This document shows positions 17,142 through 26,343 of a DNA stretch of 64,000 nt, in pieces. Position 1 is the first letter of the stretch. Every line of letters begins with the position of its first letter. Under the pieces are notes generated by a model. It was not told where the DNA came from. It worked only from the letters and a program-made list of their open reading frames with translations, and ran no database searches. The stretch covers positions 1 through 64,000 of the forward strand of contig NZ_JAGKSD010000006.1 in NCBI RefSeq assembly GCF_017942225.1. The letters are read 5' to 3'. Source of the DNA: Corynebacterium sp. Marseille-P3884 (GTDB lineage Bacteria; Actinomycetota; Actinomycetes; Mycobacteriales; Mycobacteriaceae). The position numbers and the translations under genes are program-made.

Positions 17142-17567
17142 TCACTCCTTCCAGACGACGGCGGTCGGGCCGTCAATATCAGCGACGGTGACGTGCTCAC
17201 CGGCGGGGATGGTGAAAGCGGGGTCGATGGCGCGGGCCGACCAAATTGACCCGTCGAGGCGGACCTGGCCGCCATACCGGTTGACCTCCTCGAGCACCTC
17301 TGCCTTGGCGCCGACGAGAGCCTTCGGGGACGTGTCCAGGGCTGCCGGTTTTTTGAAGCGGCGGTGCAGCCATGGGCGAAGGAACAGGATGAGGGCACCG
17401 GACGCGAGTCCGAAGATGACGATCTCCGCCCACAGCGGAATGCCGAACAGGCTTGCGCCGGCTGTCGCCAGCGCACCCCCGGCGAGCATGAGAAATGTGA
17501 ACTCGCCAGCCGCTAATTCGAGGCCGGCGAGCACGAGCGTGCCAATGAGCCAAATAACTGTTCCCAC
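17142..17567 (-). CDS. NfeD-like membrane protein
   Basis: A 141-residue protein with two or three N-terminal membrane helices (residues about 5-70) and a C-terminal OB-fold NfeD domain (about 80-141; SPKALVGAKAEVLEEVNRYGGQVRLDGSIWSARA). This short form lacks the serine protease domain. NfeD proteins bind SPFH proteins, and the SPFH gene follows 2 nt downstream, which supports a functional pair in membrane quality control. Confidence 0.9.
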   Translation of the reverse strand: MGTVIWLIGTLVLAGLELAAGEFTFLMLAGGALATAGASLFGIPLWAEIVIFGLASGALILFLRPWLHRRFKKPAALDTSPKALVGAKAEVLEEVNRYGGQVRLDGSIWSARAIDPAFTIPAGEHVTVADIDGPTAVVWKE

Positions 17568-17606
17568 ACGGTCAGGTTAACGCATTTTCGGGCGTCGATA
17601 AGTCAC

Positions 17607-18458
17607 TCAAAAGCTTTCTTTTGGCAACTCCGGCGTTGTCACGAAATCGACGAGCCGCTCGACCGCGCCAATGAGCGTGTGGTCGAGGTCGCGGAACGTC
17701 TCGACCGCACCGTACACGCGATTCCACCCCTCGCGCGGATCCGACCAGCCGACGCGGCGACAGATGCCCGTCTTCCAGTCCTCGCCCTTCGGCACGTCCG
17801 GCCAGGCGCGCAACCCCAAGCGCTCGGGCTTGACCGCCGCCCAGATATCCACGTACGGGTGCCCGGTGACCAGCACGTGCGGGCCGACATCCGCCACGAG
17901 CCGCGACTCTTTCGACCCGGCAATGAGGTGGTCGGCGAGTACCCCGATGCGGCGTCCGGGCCCCGGCTGGAACTCCGCGAGCCGCTCCGGCAGATTGTCC
18001 AAGCCTTCCAGGAACTCGACGACGACGCCCTCGACGCGCAGATCGTGCCCCCACACCTTCTCCACAATCGCGGCGTCGTGCACGCCTTCGACCCAAATCC
18101 GCGACGGCATCGCCACTTTCGCCTGAACATTCTCCACGCGCCGGGACCCCGAATTCGAACGACGCGCTTCACGCTTGACGACGGGCCGCGTCAAGGTCAC
18201 CCTCTCCCCCTCCACCAGGAACGCGCCAGGCAGCATCTTGAACAGTCTTTGCGTGCCGTAGCGATCCTCGAGCCGGACGAACTCGCCGTCATAGGTGCGC
18301 TCCACGCCGACAACGAGCCCCACGAAGTCGTCGCCGAACACCTCCGCCACCACATCGCCGGTTGCTTCCACCTGCGGGTACACCTTCGGTCGCTTGCGGG
18401 CGTGACCGGCGAAAATATCGCCGCCGTACGGGTCTGCGTGGCTGTTGAATCCGCTCAT
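17607..18458 (-). CDS. DUF3097 family protein
   Basis: A 283-residue cytosolic protein conserved in actinobacteria. It contains SGFNSHADPYGGDIFAGH at the N-terminus, a WVEGVHDAAIVEKVWGHDLRVEGVVVE segment that resembles the acidic core of a TOPRIM fold, and VLVTGHPYVDIWAAVKP in the C-terminal half. Function unknown. I start it at the ATG at 18458 (MSGFN), since the longer frame reaching 18584 covers the divergent promoter and part of the next gene. A TACACT -10 box lies 10 nt upstream. Confidence 0.85.
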   Translation of the reverse strand: MSGFNSHADPYGGDIFAGHARKRPKVYPQVEATGDVVAEVFGDDFVGLVVGVERTYDGEFVRLEDRYGTQRLFKMLPGAFLVEGERVTLTRPVVKREARRSNSGSRRVENVQAKVAMPSRIWVEGVHDAAIVEKVWGHDLRVEGVVVEFLEGLDNLPERLAEFQPGPGRRIGVLADHLIAGSKESRLVADVGPHVLVTGHPYVDIWAAVKPERLGLRAWPDVPKGEDWKTGICRRVGWSDPREGWNRVYGAVETFRDLDHTLIGAVERLVDFVTTPELPKESF

Positions 18459-18468
18459 AGTGGGCCAG

Positions 18469-18485
18469 AGTGTATCCCGTATACT
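18469..18485. promoter_or_regulatory. overlapping divergent -10 boxes
   Basis: TACACT on the minus strand (18469-18474) faces the DUF3097 gene, and TATACT on the plus strand (18480-18485) faces the hypothetical gene at 18494, ending 8 nt before its GTG. The two promoters share about 17 bp, so they probably compete. Confidence 0.5.
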
Positions 18486-18493
18486 TCGCCACC

Positions 18494-19270
18494 GTGAGTA
18501 CGCGCGCCGAAGTCTATTCTCCCCTGCAGAACACCGCCGTCTGGCTCGCGGCATGGCTCTACGGGCACGAGCCCTCCGACGCACTCGTCGGCGCCATGAC
18601 GGAATTGCACGGCCGGAACAGCTACCAGGGCGAACCGCTCGCGCATTTGCTTCACGACGTCCGCGCCTCCACCGACCTCACCTCCCCCGGCCCCGCCGTC
18701 CGCCTCATTTTGTCTGGCCCCGGCCAACCTCCGGAACTGCCCGCGGGTTCAGCGGCCGCATTGGCCGCCACCGAACTCAGCGGCGGCAGCGCGATCGTGC
18801 TCCGCGGCAACGGAGGCGTGTCCCATGTTCTGGTGCCTGACAGCTCTTCCGAGCTGGGGGTTAGCGATGAAAGCGCCGGGGTCTTTTGGCGGTGGTTCGA
18901 AGAGGACGGCCCCCTTCCGGAGCCAGCGTGGCTCTCCCCCGGCGAGGCCGATGCTCTGCTATCGCGCGCAACGAACGAGGCCTCGCTACTGATTGAGGCC
19001 GCGGGCGGCACGCGCGAGGAGTTGCCCGACCCGCGCCTGGCGGTGGGGACGCTCTCAGATTTCTACGACACGCCCGGTTTGCCCATGCGTACGCCACCGC
19101 GTGCCGCGAAACTCTTCGCGCGGGCGGACGCGGTGGCGGCGGTCATTGAGACTGTGGTCGACAGGTTGAACGACCACAGCTTCGATCCCCAGCTCTTCAG
19201 CCTCTGGCGGCACATCCGTACCGCACGCATGGCTGGGGTGGCCGATGCGGTACTGGAGTACCAGCGCTGA
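18494..19270 (+). CDS. conserved hypothetical protein
   Basis: A 258-residue soluble protein without a signal peptide or membrane segment. It is acidic, with an N-terminal helical part (LQNTAVWLAAWLYGHEPSDALVGAM) and a C-terminal helical part ending ARMAGVADAVLEYQR. I do not recognise a domain. I start it at the GTG at 18494 because the TATACT -10 box is 8 nt upstream and the earlier ATG lies before that box. It is divergent from DUF3097 and convergent with ferrochelatase. Confidence 0.75.
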   Translation: MSTRAEVYSPLQNTAVWLAAWLYGHEPSDALVGAMTELHGRNSYQGEPLAHLLHDVRASTDLTSPGPAVRLILSGPGQPPELPAGSAAALAATELSGGSAIVLRGNGGVSHVLVPDSSSELGVSDESAGVFWRWFEEDGPLPEPAWLSPGEADALLSRATNEASLLIEAAGGTREELPDPRLAVGTLSDFYDTPGLPMRTPPRAAKLFARADAVAAVIETVVDRLNDHSFDPQLFSLWRHIRTARMAGVADAVLEYQR

Positions 19271-19273
19271 AGC

Positions 19274-20326
19274 TTAAGACGCGACCGGCTTCGGGCGCCG
19301 GGGCGCGCAGCAGCCTTCCTTGCACGGGGTGCCGTTGAGGGTGCAGCCCTGGACGGTGATCGTCGATAAGCTTTCTGGCTTTGTGCCTGCGGCCGTGTGG
19401 TCGACAAGATCGAGGACGAGCTTCGCGAAGGTCCGCTCCAAGCCCACCGTCGGCGTGCGAGTCAGGGTGATGCCGCGCTCTTCGCACGCTTCCTTGAGCT
19501 CAGTGTCGAGGTCCCAGATGACCTCCATGTGGTCCGTGATGAAACCGACCGGGACGCAGATGATGTGCTTGACGCCCTCATTCGCGTCGTCGATCTCCTC
19601 GGTACGGTCCACGACATCCGGCTCAAGCCACGGGGTGCGCGGATCGCCGGAGCGGGACTGCCAGACGACTTCATAATCGGGGACGCCGGCCTCGAGCGCG
19701 ATCAGGCGCGCGGCCTCCGCGACCTGACGGGAGTACAGATTCTGGTCGGTCGGGCCGCCAGATGCGTCGTCGGCCGCATTAGGTACCGAGTGGGCGGCGA
19801 ACAAAACGCGGGTGGTTTTCTGGTCCGCTGCCTCCCACGCCGTGCGGACATGATCCGCCATGAGCTTCACAAAAGTCGGGTGGCCGTAGAACTGCCAGAG
19901 CTTCGTGAACTCGAGCTCCGGGTGCGCCTCGCGCAGCTTCACAATGTCCTCGTCGTACTGGCGGCACGCCGAGTACCCGCCCCACGCGGAGGTGGCGAAA
20001 ACAGCGACATTTTTGTGGCCGTCGGCCGCAATCTGGTCAGCGGCGTCAGCCGCGTACGGGTGCCAGTTGCGGTTGCCGAAGTAGACCGGCAGGTTCTCGC
20101 CGCGCTCGGCGATCTCCGCCTCGACATTGGCGATGATCTCGCGGTTCTGGCCGTTGATCGGGCTCACACCACCGAAATTGAAGTAGTGCTCGCCGACCTC
20201 AGCGAGGCGTTCGCGCGGAATACCGCGACCGCGGGTGACATTCTCCAGAAAAGGAATGACCTCGTCTTCTCCCTCGGGGCCACCGAAGGACAAGACGAGG
20301 AGTGCATCGAAGTTGCTTTCAGACAT
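19274..20326 (-). CDS. hemH: coproporphyrin ferrochelatase
   Basis: Inserts ferrous iron into coproporphyrin III (or protoporphyrin IX) in heme synthesis. The 350-residue protein shows LLVLSFGGPEG at the N-terminus, the active-site FAAHSVPN (about residue 180) and a C-terminal cysteine cluster CTLNGTPCKEGCC that, with an internal cysteine, matches the [2Fe-2S] ligands of actinobacterial ferrochelatases (CpfC). A TAGAAT -10 box 6 nt before the ATG suggests a leaderless mRNA. It lies downstream of the NlpC/P60 gene, as in C. glutamicum. Confidence 0.95.
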   Translation of the reverse strand: MSESNFDALLVLSFGGPEGEDEVIPFLENVTRGRGIPRERLAEVGEHYFNFGGVSPINGQNREIIANVEAEIAERGENLPVYFGNRNWHPYAADAADQIAADGHKNVAVFATSAWGGYSACRQYDEDIVKLREAHPELEFTKLWQFYGHPTFVKLMADHVRTAWEAADQKTTRVLFAAHSVPNAADDASGGPTDQNLYSRQVAEAARLIALEAGVPDYEVVWQSRSGDPRTPWLEPDVVDRTEEIDDANEGVKHIICVPVGFITDHMEVIWDLDTELKEACEERGITLTRTPTVGLERTFAKLVLDLVDHTAAGTKPESLSTITVQGCTLNGTPCKEGCCAPRRPKPVAS

Positions 20327-20332
20327 AGGGCC

Positions 20333-20338
20333 ATTCTA
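20333..20338 (-). promoter_or_regulatory. -10 box of hemH (leaderless start)
   Basis: TAGAAT on the minus strand ends 6 nt before the hemH ATG at 20326. Confidence 0.5.
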
Positions 20339-20361
20339 GTTCAGCGGCCCCACGCCCGGTA

Positions 20362-22236
20362 TTAGATCAGGCGGACAGCCATCGGTGCCATTCCGCTGCG
20401 GCGGACTGCCGTTTTTTGCACGTTCATTCCGGTCTGCGGCGCTTCGAGCATCATGCCGTCTCCGAGGTAGATCGCGACGTGCTGGTTGCCGCCGTTGCCC
20501 CAGAACAGCAGGTCGCCGCGTTCAGCTTCATCGACCGGGATCTGGGTGCCGCGCTGGTACTGGTAGCCCGTGTAGTGCGGCAGCGAGATACCTGCACCGG
20601 AGAAGGCGTAGAGGACAAGACCCGAGCAGTCGTAGCCGGCCTGGCCGTTGTAGCCCTGGCCGTCAAGGCCCATCGTCGCGCCGTTCGCGTCGCCGCCGCC
20701 CCACACGTATGGGGTGCCGATCTGCGATTCAGCACGCGCGATGACCGCTTCGATCTGCTGCTCGCGGCTGCCATCGGAAGCCGCTTCGTCGCCGCGCAGC
20801 TTGTTGGAGACTTCCTCCGCGTCGTCGACATCCGGGAGGACGTCTGCGACATTCGTGCCTTCTTCCTCGTCGGTTTCGGCCACGGACGCATCCGCGCTTT
20901 CGCTTGACGACGGCGCCGCGATCCCCGACGCACCCGACTCCCCGTCCTCACTGTCGTACGGGTCTTCAAAGCTGGCGTGATCCGCCTGGGTCTCACCGAC
21001 CGCCTTCGCAAAAGCGTCGAGCGCAGCCTGGACCGTATCCGGGTTGGCGAACTCTTCCAGGGACGGCGCTGACGATCCCGAGGAGCTCAAGGCAGCGGAC
21101 GATCCAGCATCCTCAGTTCCGGCGTCTGCCGGCTCAGCTTCAGTGTTTGCCGACTCTGCCGACTCGACAGCTTCCTCCTCAGCCGGTGCCTCCGCGTCAG
21201 CGGATTCGGCATCAGACTCAGTCTCGGTCGCTACCTCTGCTTCTGCCTCAGCCTCGGTTTCGGCCTCGGTCTCAGACTCAGCTTCCGTGGCGGTTTCCGT
21301 TTCGGTGGCGGATTCCGACTCGGTCTGAGCATCGGCAGACTCTTCGGCTGCGGTCTCCGGAGCGTCGGTCTCCGACTCGGTGGTCGGCTGCTCGGTCGCG
21401 TCCGGGGTTTCAGTCTCCGGTGTGGGGGCAGTCTCCGGAGTAGCACCCTCAGCACCGGCGGCCGCACCTTCTGCGCCGTCGACGCCAATGCCCATGGCTG
21501 CTGCAGCCTCCGGGCGCTGCTCGGCGAGGTCGGACTTAGCTTCCTCAAGTTCGGTGGAGACGGTGTCGCGCTCTGCGAGGAATGTATCCAGAGAACTCAG
21601 GGAGTCGTCGAGGGTCGTTCGTGCCTTCTCCTCGGCATCCTCGGCATCGGCAGCGCGGTCGTCGGCAAGCCTGCTGGCTTGACGTAGCGTCGACTCGTCG
21701 TTGGCGGCCTCGGTGCGCGCACGCTGCAGATCCTCGAGTGCGCGTTGCTTATCCTCGGACTCCTTGCGGAGGTAGGTCTTGCGGTCGAGGGAATCCTTTC
21801 GGGCGTCGGCGTCTGCATGGACGCTCGCCCCACCCGCGCCGCTGGAGCGGTACGAGGAGCGGGAGATCTGGTCGAGCTCATCCTGGGCGCGCTCGACCTC
21901 GGCCTGGGTGTCGTCGAGACGCTTGCGCGCTTCGGTGGCGCCCTGACGGGCCTGCTCGGCGTGCGACTGGGCATCGTGCAGGTCGACGAGCGCCTGGTTG
22001 ACGGCTTCGCGGAGTTTACCGATCTCACGGTTAATGCGGTCGATATCTACCTCGTGGCGAGAAATCTCCGAGACAATCGCCGTCAGGGGCGATTCTTGCG
22101 CGACAGCTTCCACGTGCGTCGTCGCCATAGACAACGTAGCCACGCAGGCGGCAGCCGGCACGAGGGTGCGGACACGGAATTTACTGGACAGGCGGGGCCG
22201 CGCAGTGCCGCGCGCGGAACGGACGGTGAAATCCAC
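20362..22236 (-). CDS. secreted NlpC/P60 peptidoglycan hydrolase with coiled coil and acidic linker
   Basis: A 624-residue exported cell-wall hydrolase of the Rip type. Signal peptide about residues 1-47 (RTLVPAAACVATLSMATTHVEAVA); a coiled coil from about 50 to 235; a very acidic Thr/Glu/Ala-rich linker from about 240 to 390; and a C-terminal NlpC/P60 domain (about 505-624) with catalytic Cys in YDCSGLVLYAF and His in GGNQHVAIYLGDG. Such enzymes cut D-iGlu-mDAP bonds during cell separation. The GTG at 22236 follows AGAGGA by 8-9 nt. A long structured leader lies upstream. It corresponds in position to the C. glutamicum gene next to hemH and acn. Confidence 0.92.
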   Translation of the reverse strand: MDFTVRSARGTARPRLSSKFRVRTLVPAAACVATLSMATTHVEAVAQESPLTAIVSEISRHEVDIDRINREIGKLREAVNQALVDLHDAQSHAEQARQGATEARKRLDDTQAEVERAQDELDQISRSSYRSSGAGGASVHADADARKDSLDRKTYLRKESEDKQRALEDLQRARTEAANDESTLRQASRLADDRAADAEDAEEKARTTLDDSLSSLDTFLAERDTVSTELEEAKSDLAEQRPEAAAAMGIGVDGAEGAAAGAEGATPETAPTPETETPDATEQPTTESETDAPETAAEESADAQTESESATETETATEAESETEAETEAEAEAEVATETESDAESADAEAPAEEEAVESAESANTEAEPADAGTEDAGSSAALSSSGSSAPSLEEFANPDTVQAALDAFAKAVGETQADHASFEDPYDSEDGESGASGIAAPSSSESADASVAETDEEEGTNVADVLPDVDDAEEVSNKLRGDEAASDGSREQQIEAVIARAESQIGTPYVWGGGDANGATMGLDGQGYNGQAGYDCSGLVLYAFSGAGISLPHYTGYQYQRGTQIPVDEAERGDLLFWGNGGNQHVAIYLGDGMMLEAPQTGMNVQKTAVRRSGMAPMAVRLI

Positions 22237-22275
22237 GGAGGTATTCCTCTCACCGCACACTTCATCAGCAGACCG

Positions 22276-22422
22276 CGCCAAGGCATAGGTATGCCCGGGA
22301 AACGGACCGTGAATGGGCCAGGGTGTCAAGGCTGGCGTGCGGACGATTGAACGATCACGGATGAAAACCCGTGGGCTGATTCACCGCTACCTCCGCACTG
22401 ACGTGACCCGTGATCCTTGGCG
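22276..22422 (-). ncRNA. structured 5' leader, candidate c-di-AMP (ydaO-type) riboswitch
   Basis: On the minus strand, an outer stem CGCCAAGG/CCTTGGCG (22415-22422 with 22276-22283) encloses a second perfect stem GATCACGG/CCGTGATC (22408-22415 with 22353-22360). Between them are GCGGAGGTAGCGGTGAATC and, near the 3' end, GTCCGTTTCCCGGGCA, which resemble the conserved ydaO blocks. ydaO riboswitches are known upstream of actinobacterial NlpC/P60 and Rpf genes. Some consensus elements, such as GTAGGG, are not seen, so this is a candidate. Confidence 0.45.
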
Positions 22423-22491
22423 TGCTTCCCCACATGCCCGAATCTCTCGAGAGTTACGTCTGCGCTCTGATGTTGCAGCTATCAGCCCACG
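22370..22491. repeat. 11-bp inverted repeat with 100-bp spacing
   Basis: CGTGGGCTGAT (22370-22380) is the perfect complement of ATCAGCCCACG (22481-22491). In the leader RNA this pairing would cross the 22415-22422/22276-22283 stem, so the two are alternatives or form a pseudoknot. Confidence 0.6.
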
Positions 22492-22622
22492 AGCTGACAT
22501 GAAAACCATAGGCCACATAACAAGTCTGTTGCACACCCTTTACCAAATTTCACACACGTCAAGGCGAATAACATGACTGTGAGATTTGCCCACGCTGGGG
22601 TTTTAGAGATGAGGCGCATTAC

Positions 22623-22638
22623 TGTGACATGCGACACA
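22623..22638. promoter_or_regulatory. possible GlxR/CRP-type site
   Basis: TGTGACATGCGACACA has a perfect left half (TGTGA) and one mismatch in the right half compared with the CRP/GlxR consensus TGTGAN6TCACA. It lies far upstream of the NlpC/P60 gene, and binding is untested. Confidence 0.3.
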
Positions 22639-22737
22639 TTGGCCCCGGGAATTATCACATTGCGGCCACAATGCCCGGCAGACACGCCGAAGCGGCCATT
22701 TTCTAGACCTCTAGGTCAACCGTCGATCCTTGACGGA

Positions 22738-23238
22738 TTAGTCGTTGCTTTTGGAGAAAAAGAAGGAGACTCCGGCCGCGACGGCGACTAGCACGAGAAG
22801 GGTTGCAGTGACCAACGCCCACGGAATAGTGAAGGCATCCGCCTCCGCGGCAAAATCGCGGACACCGGCGGCATAATTCGGTTCAGAAATCAGCGCGTAT
22901 TGACCCTTCTCTACTTGCGCACGGGTGAGGCTGTCGCTCACCGCGGCGGTCGCCGCCGGAGAGCGGACAATCACTGTGTCGAATCCCGCTTCCGTCGCGG
23001 TCGCATCTTTGAGGTCCTGGGCGAGGTCCCGCAGAGCGCCTGCCGACTGGCCCGCTTGCCCGAGTACTACGATGCCTACTGACCCCGCCGGACCCGCCTC
23101 CCCCGCGTTCACATCTGCGACAGCTCCCAGCAGGTCTGCCTCGAGCGCGAGGTTGGCGGGATTGTCGGTGTCGAAGGCAACGGCGTCGTCGATAAGCTGT
23201 GCTCTCAAACTGTCGAAATTGGGCGCGCTGGGGTCCAT
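22738..23238 (-). CDS. Rv1476-like membrane protein
   Basis: A 166-residue protein with a single C-terminal membrane helix (about residues 137-160, IPWALVTATLLVLVAVAAGVSFFF) and a mostly extracytoplasmic N-terminal domain containing GSVGIVVLGQAGQSAGALRDLAQDLKD. Proteins of this kind lie between acn and the NlpC/P60 genes in mycobacteria (Rv1476) and corynebacteria; function is unknown. I start it at the ATG at 23238, 8 nt downstream of a TACGCT -10 box; the frame to 23397 overlaps the acn promoter and is not credible. Confidence 0.82.
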   Translation of the reverse strand: MDPSAPNFDSLRAQLIDDAVAFDTDNPANLALEADLLGAVADVNAGEAGPAGSVGIVVLGQAGQSAGALRDLAQDLKDATATEAGFDTVIVRSPAATAAVSDSLTRAQVEKGQYALISEPNYAAGVRDFAAEADAFTIPWALVTATLLVLVAVAAGVSFFFSKSND

Positions 23239-23246
23239 GTCACAAG

Positions 23247-23252
23247 AGCGTA
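23247..23252 (-). promoter_or_regulatory. -10 box of Rv1476-like gene (leaderless start)
   Basis: TACGCT on the minus strand ends 8 nt before the ATG at 23238. Confidence 0.4.
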
Positions 23253-23439
23253 TCCGGCCGCCGGATTCGTGCGAGGTGGGCGCGCCGAGACCGGCCGGGG
23301 TAGCTGAAAGTCTGACAATAATAATTGTGTGCGACCAAATACCCCCGAACCAACGTGTGTGTCCTAACATTGACCTGTAGGGACCCTGATGGGTCACACA
23401 CCTAGATTTTCAGTTGTTACAACGAGAAACGGAGCTCAC

Positions 23440-26220
23440 GTGTCTGAAAGCAAGAACTCCTTCAACGCGAAGAAGACGCTCGAGGTCGGCGGTAAGTCCT
23501 ACGACTATTACGCCCTCGATGCCGTCGAAGGCATGGAGAAACTGCCCTACTCCCTGAAGGTGCTCGGCGAGAACCTCTTGCGCACCGAAGACGGCAAGAA
23601 CGTCACCGAGGAGCACATTAAGGCTATCGCTAACTGGGATCCTTCGGCTGAGCCGTCTGTGGAAATCCAGTTCACCCCGGCCCGCGTCCTCATGCAGGAC
23701 TTCACCGGCGTGCCCTGTGTTGTCGACCTTGCCACCATGCGTGAGGCCGTTTCTTCTCTCGGCGGCAACCCGGACCAGGTGAACCCACTGAACCCGGCTG
23801 AGATGGTCATCGATCACTCCGTCATCATCGAGGCCTTCGGTTCCGAGAACGCCCTCGACAAGAACGTCGAGATCGAGTACGAGCGCAACGAGGAGCGCTA
23901 CCAGTTCCTGCGCTGGGGTGCGGAGAACTTCTCTAACTTCCGCGTCGTCCCGCCGGGAACCGGCATTGTCCACCAGGTCAACATCGAGTACCTGTCCCGC
24001 GTCGTCTTCGACAACGAGGGCGTGGCGTACCCCGATACCTGCATCGGCACCGACTCCCACACCACCATGGAAAACGGCCTGGGCATCCTGGGCTGGGGCG
24101 TCGGCGGCATCGAGGCTGAGGCTGCAATGCTCGGCCAGCCGGTGTCCATGCTGATCCCGCGCGTCGTCGGCTTCAAGCTCACCGGTGAGATCCCGGTTGG
24201 CGTGACCGCCACCGACGTCGTTCTGACCGTCACCGAGATGCTCCGCGAGCACGGCGTGGTCCAGAAGTTCGTCGAGTTCTACGGCGATGGCGTCAAGGAG
24301 ATCCCGCTGGCTAACCGCGCCACCATCGGCAACATGTCGCCGGAGTTCGGCTCCACCTGTGCGATCTTCCCGATCGACGAGGAGACCATCAACTACCTGC
24401 ACCTCACCGGCCGCGACCAGGAGACCATCGACCGCGTCGAGGCATACGCCAAGGCTCAGGGCATGTGGCTCGAGCAGGGTGCGGAGGAAGCCGAGTACTC
24501 CGAGTACCTCGAGCTCGACCTGTCCACCGTCAAGCCGTCCATCGCCGGCCCGAAGCGCCCGCAGGACCGCATCCTGCTGGAGGAGTCCAAGAACACCTTC
24601 CGCAAGCAGCTGCCGGACTACAACACCGCCGGCGAGGGCGCCGCAGAGCCGGTCCGCGCCGAGAAGGTCGAGGCTGTCGACTACAACGTCTCTTGGCCGG
24701 CAAACGGCGAGTCCGCTGCCGAGGGCGCTGAAGGCCGCGCTTCCAAGCCGGTCATCGTCGAGTCCCCGCAGGGCGGCGAGTACACCCTCGACCACGGCAT
24801 GGTCGCCATCGCCGCAATCACCTCCTGCACCAACACCTCCAACCCGTCCGTCATGGTCGGCGCTGCCCTGCTGGCACGCAAGGCTGCGGAGAAGGGCCTG
24901 AAGGCGAAGCCGTGGGTCAAGACGATTATGGCTCCGGGCTCCCAGGTCGTCGACGGTTACTACAACCGCGCGGACCTGTGGAAGGACCTCGAGGCTGTCG
25001 GCTTCTACCTCTCCGGCTTCGGCTGCGCATCCTGCATCGGTAACTCCGGCCCGCTGCCGAACGAGATCTCCGACGCCATCAACGAGTACGACCTGACTGC
25101 CACCGCTGTGCTGTCCGGTAACCGTAACTTCGAGGGCCGCATCTCCCCGGACGTGAAGATGAACTACCTCGCGTCCCCGCTGCTCGTCATCGCCTACGCG
25201 ATCGCCGGCACCATGGACTTCGACTTCGAGTCCCAGCCGCTCGGCCAGGACGCTGAGGGCAACGACGTCTTCCTGAAGGACGTCTGGCCGTCCCCGGAGG
25301 AGATCGAGGGCGTCATCGCCGACACGATCTCCCGCGAGATGTACGAGAAGGACTACGCGGACGTCTTCAAGGGCGACCAGCAGTGGCAGGCTCTCGACGT
25401 TCCGGAGGGCAAGACCTTCTCCTGGAACGAGGACTCCACCTACATCCGCAAGGCTCCGTACTTCGACGGCATGCCGGATGAGCCGGAGGCAGTCGAGGAC
25501 ATCTCCGGTGCTCGCGTTCTGGCGAAGCTGGGCGACTCGGTCACCACCGACCACATCTCCCCCGCTTCCTCCATCAAGCCGGGCACCCCGGCGGCGAACT
25601 ACTTGGACGACAACGGCGTCGCCCGCCACGACTACAACTCCTTCGGTTCCCGTCGCGGTAACCACGAGGTCATGGTCCGCGGTACCTTCGCCAACATCCG
25701 TCTCCGCAACCAGCTCGTCACCGATGCTGGCGGCTACACCCTGGACTTCACCCAGGAAGGCAACCCGCAGGCGTACATCTACGACGCTGCGCAGAACTAC
25801 GCCGAGAAGAACATCCCGCTGGTCGTCCTGGCCGGCAAGGAGTACGGCACCGGTTCCTCCCGCGACTGGGCTGCAAAGGGCACCAACCTGCTCGGCGTCC
25901 GCGCCGTCATCACCGAGTCCTTCGAGCGCATCCACCGCTCGAACCTGATCGGTATGGGTGTTCTGCCGCTGCAGTTCCCGGAGGGCGAGTCCCACGAGTC
26001 CCTGGGCTTGGACGGCACCGAGACCTTCGACATCTCCGGCATCACCGCCTTCAACGAGGGCGACACCATCCCGGAGACCGTTCACGTCACGGCTACCAAG
26101 GAAGGCGGCGAGACCGTCGAGTTCGACGCCAAGGTCCGCGTGGACACCCCTGGTGAGGCTGAGTACTACCGCCACGGCGGCATTCTCCAGTACGTGCTGC
26201 GCCAGATGGTCAAGAACTAA
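23440..26220 (+). CDS. acn: aconitate hydratase
   Basis: Interconverts citrate and isocitrate in the TCA cycle with a [4Fe-4S] cluster. The 926-residue protein is the AcnA/IRP type. Cluster ligands are in [12 protein letters not shown] (about 465-476) and [12 protein letters not shown] (about 530-541); the swivelling C-terminal domain contains [16 protein letters not shown] and [16 protein letters not shown] start it at the GTG at 23440, giving [17 protein letters not shown] as in C. glutamicum; CGGAG lies 6 nt upstream. A strong terminator follows. The tetR-type regulator acnR that usually follows acn in corynebacteria is absent here. Codon use is highly biased, consistent with high expression. 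Confidence 0.98.
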   Translation: MSESKNSFNAKKTLEVGGKSYDYYALDAVEGMEKLPYSLKVLGENLLRTEDGKNVTEEHIKAIANWDPSAEPSVEIQFTPARVLMQDFTGVPCVVDLATMREAVSSLGGNPDQVNPLNPAEMVIDHSVIIEAFGSENALDKNVEIEYERNEERYQFLRWGAENFSNFRVVPPGTGIVHQVNIEYLSRVVFDNEGVAYPDTCIGTDSHTTMENGLGILGWGVGGIEAEAAMLGQPVSMLIPRVVGFKLTGEIPVGVTATDVVLTVTEMLREHGVVQKFVEFYGDGVKEIPLANRATIGNMSPEFGSTCAIFPIDEETINYLHLTGRDQETIDRVEAYAKAQGMWLEQGAEEAEYSEYLELDLSTVKPSIAGPKRPQDRILLEESKNTFRKQLPDYNTAGEGAAEPVRAEKVEAVDYNVSWPANGESAAEGAEGRASKPVIVESPQGGEYTLDHGMVAIAAITSCTNTSNPSVMVGAALLARKAAEKGLKAKPWVKTIMAPGSQVVDGYYNRADLWKDLEAVGFYLSGFGCASCIGNSGPLPNEISDAINEYDLTATAVLSGNRNFEGRISPDVKMNYLASPLLVIAYAIAGTMDFDFESQPLGQDAEGNDVFLKDVWPSPEEIEGVIADTISREMYEKDYADVFKGDQQWQALDVPEGKTFSWNEDSTYIRKAPYFDGMPDEPEAVEDISGARVLAKLGDSVTTDHISPASSIKPGTPAANYLDDNGVARHDYNSFGSRRGNHEVMVRGTFANIRLRNQLVTDAGGYTLDFTQEGNPQAYIYDAAQNYAEKNIPLVVLAGKEYGTGSSRDWAAKGTNLLGVRAVITESFERIHRSNLIGMGVLPLQFPEGESHESLGLDGTETFDISGITAFNEGDTIPETVHVTATKEGGETVEFDAKVRVDTPGEAEYYRHGGILQYVLRQMVKN

Positions 26221-26233
26221 GTTCTAGCCACTC

Positions 26234-26270
26234 AAGGCCGGATCCCGCGCGGGGTCCGGCCTTTTGCTTT
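26234..26270 (+). terminator. intrinsic terminator of acn
   Basis: A 13-bp stem (26234-26246 with 26251-26263, one G-T pair) with a 4-nt GCGC loop is followed by TTTTGCTTTG. It starts 14 bp after the acn stop codon. Confidence 0.9.
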
Positions 26271-26280
26271 GCGCATTTTC

Positions 26281-26290
26281 GCTTATCGAC
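26281..26290 (-). repeat. intergenic copy of the dispersed 10-mer GTCGATAAGC
   Basis: GTCGATAAGC on the minus strand, between the acn terminator and the amidotransferase gene. One of three intergenic copies among 15 in the window. Confidence 0.6.
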
Positions 26291-26337
26291 GACACCGCCG
26301 CTCGCCCCCAATTTCACTCCTACTAGACCAAGCGGTA

Positions 26338-26343
26338 TAGAAT
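26338..26343 (+). promoter_or_regulatory. -10 box of amidotransferase gene (leaderless start)
   Basis: TAGAAT (within TATAGAAT) ends 7 nt before the ATG at 26351, with no Shine-Dalgarno sequence. Confidence 0.55.

Larger units (their letters stand above)
22237..22737. other. 501-bp gene-free region upstream of the NlpC/P60 gene
   Basis: No gene is seen here. The proximal part (22276-22491) is a set of long inverted repeats suggesting a structured 5' leader of the NlpC/P60 gene. The distal part (about 22495-22640) is AT-rich compared with the flanking DNA and probably holds the promoter; it also contains a CRP/GlxR-like half-palindrome at 22623-22638. The last 90 bp before 22738 show nothing notable. 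Confidence 0.6.

Noticed and set aside
21060..21530. A tandem DNA repeat or CRISPR-like array in the NlpC/P60 gene
   Set aside because: The repetition is at the level of Glu/Thr/Ala codons inside one reading frame; there are no equal-length repeats with unique spacers.
23410..26175. A 921-codon open frame antisense to acn
   Set aside because: It mirrors the codon structure of acn, whose strong C/G third positions remove stops on the opposite strand; the translated product has no recognisable domain.
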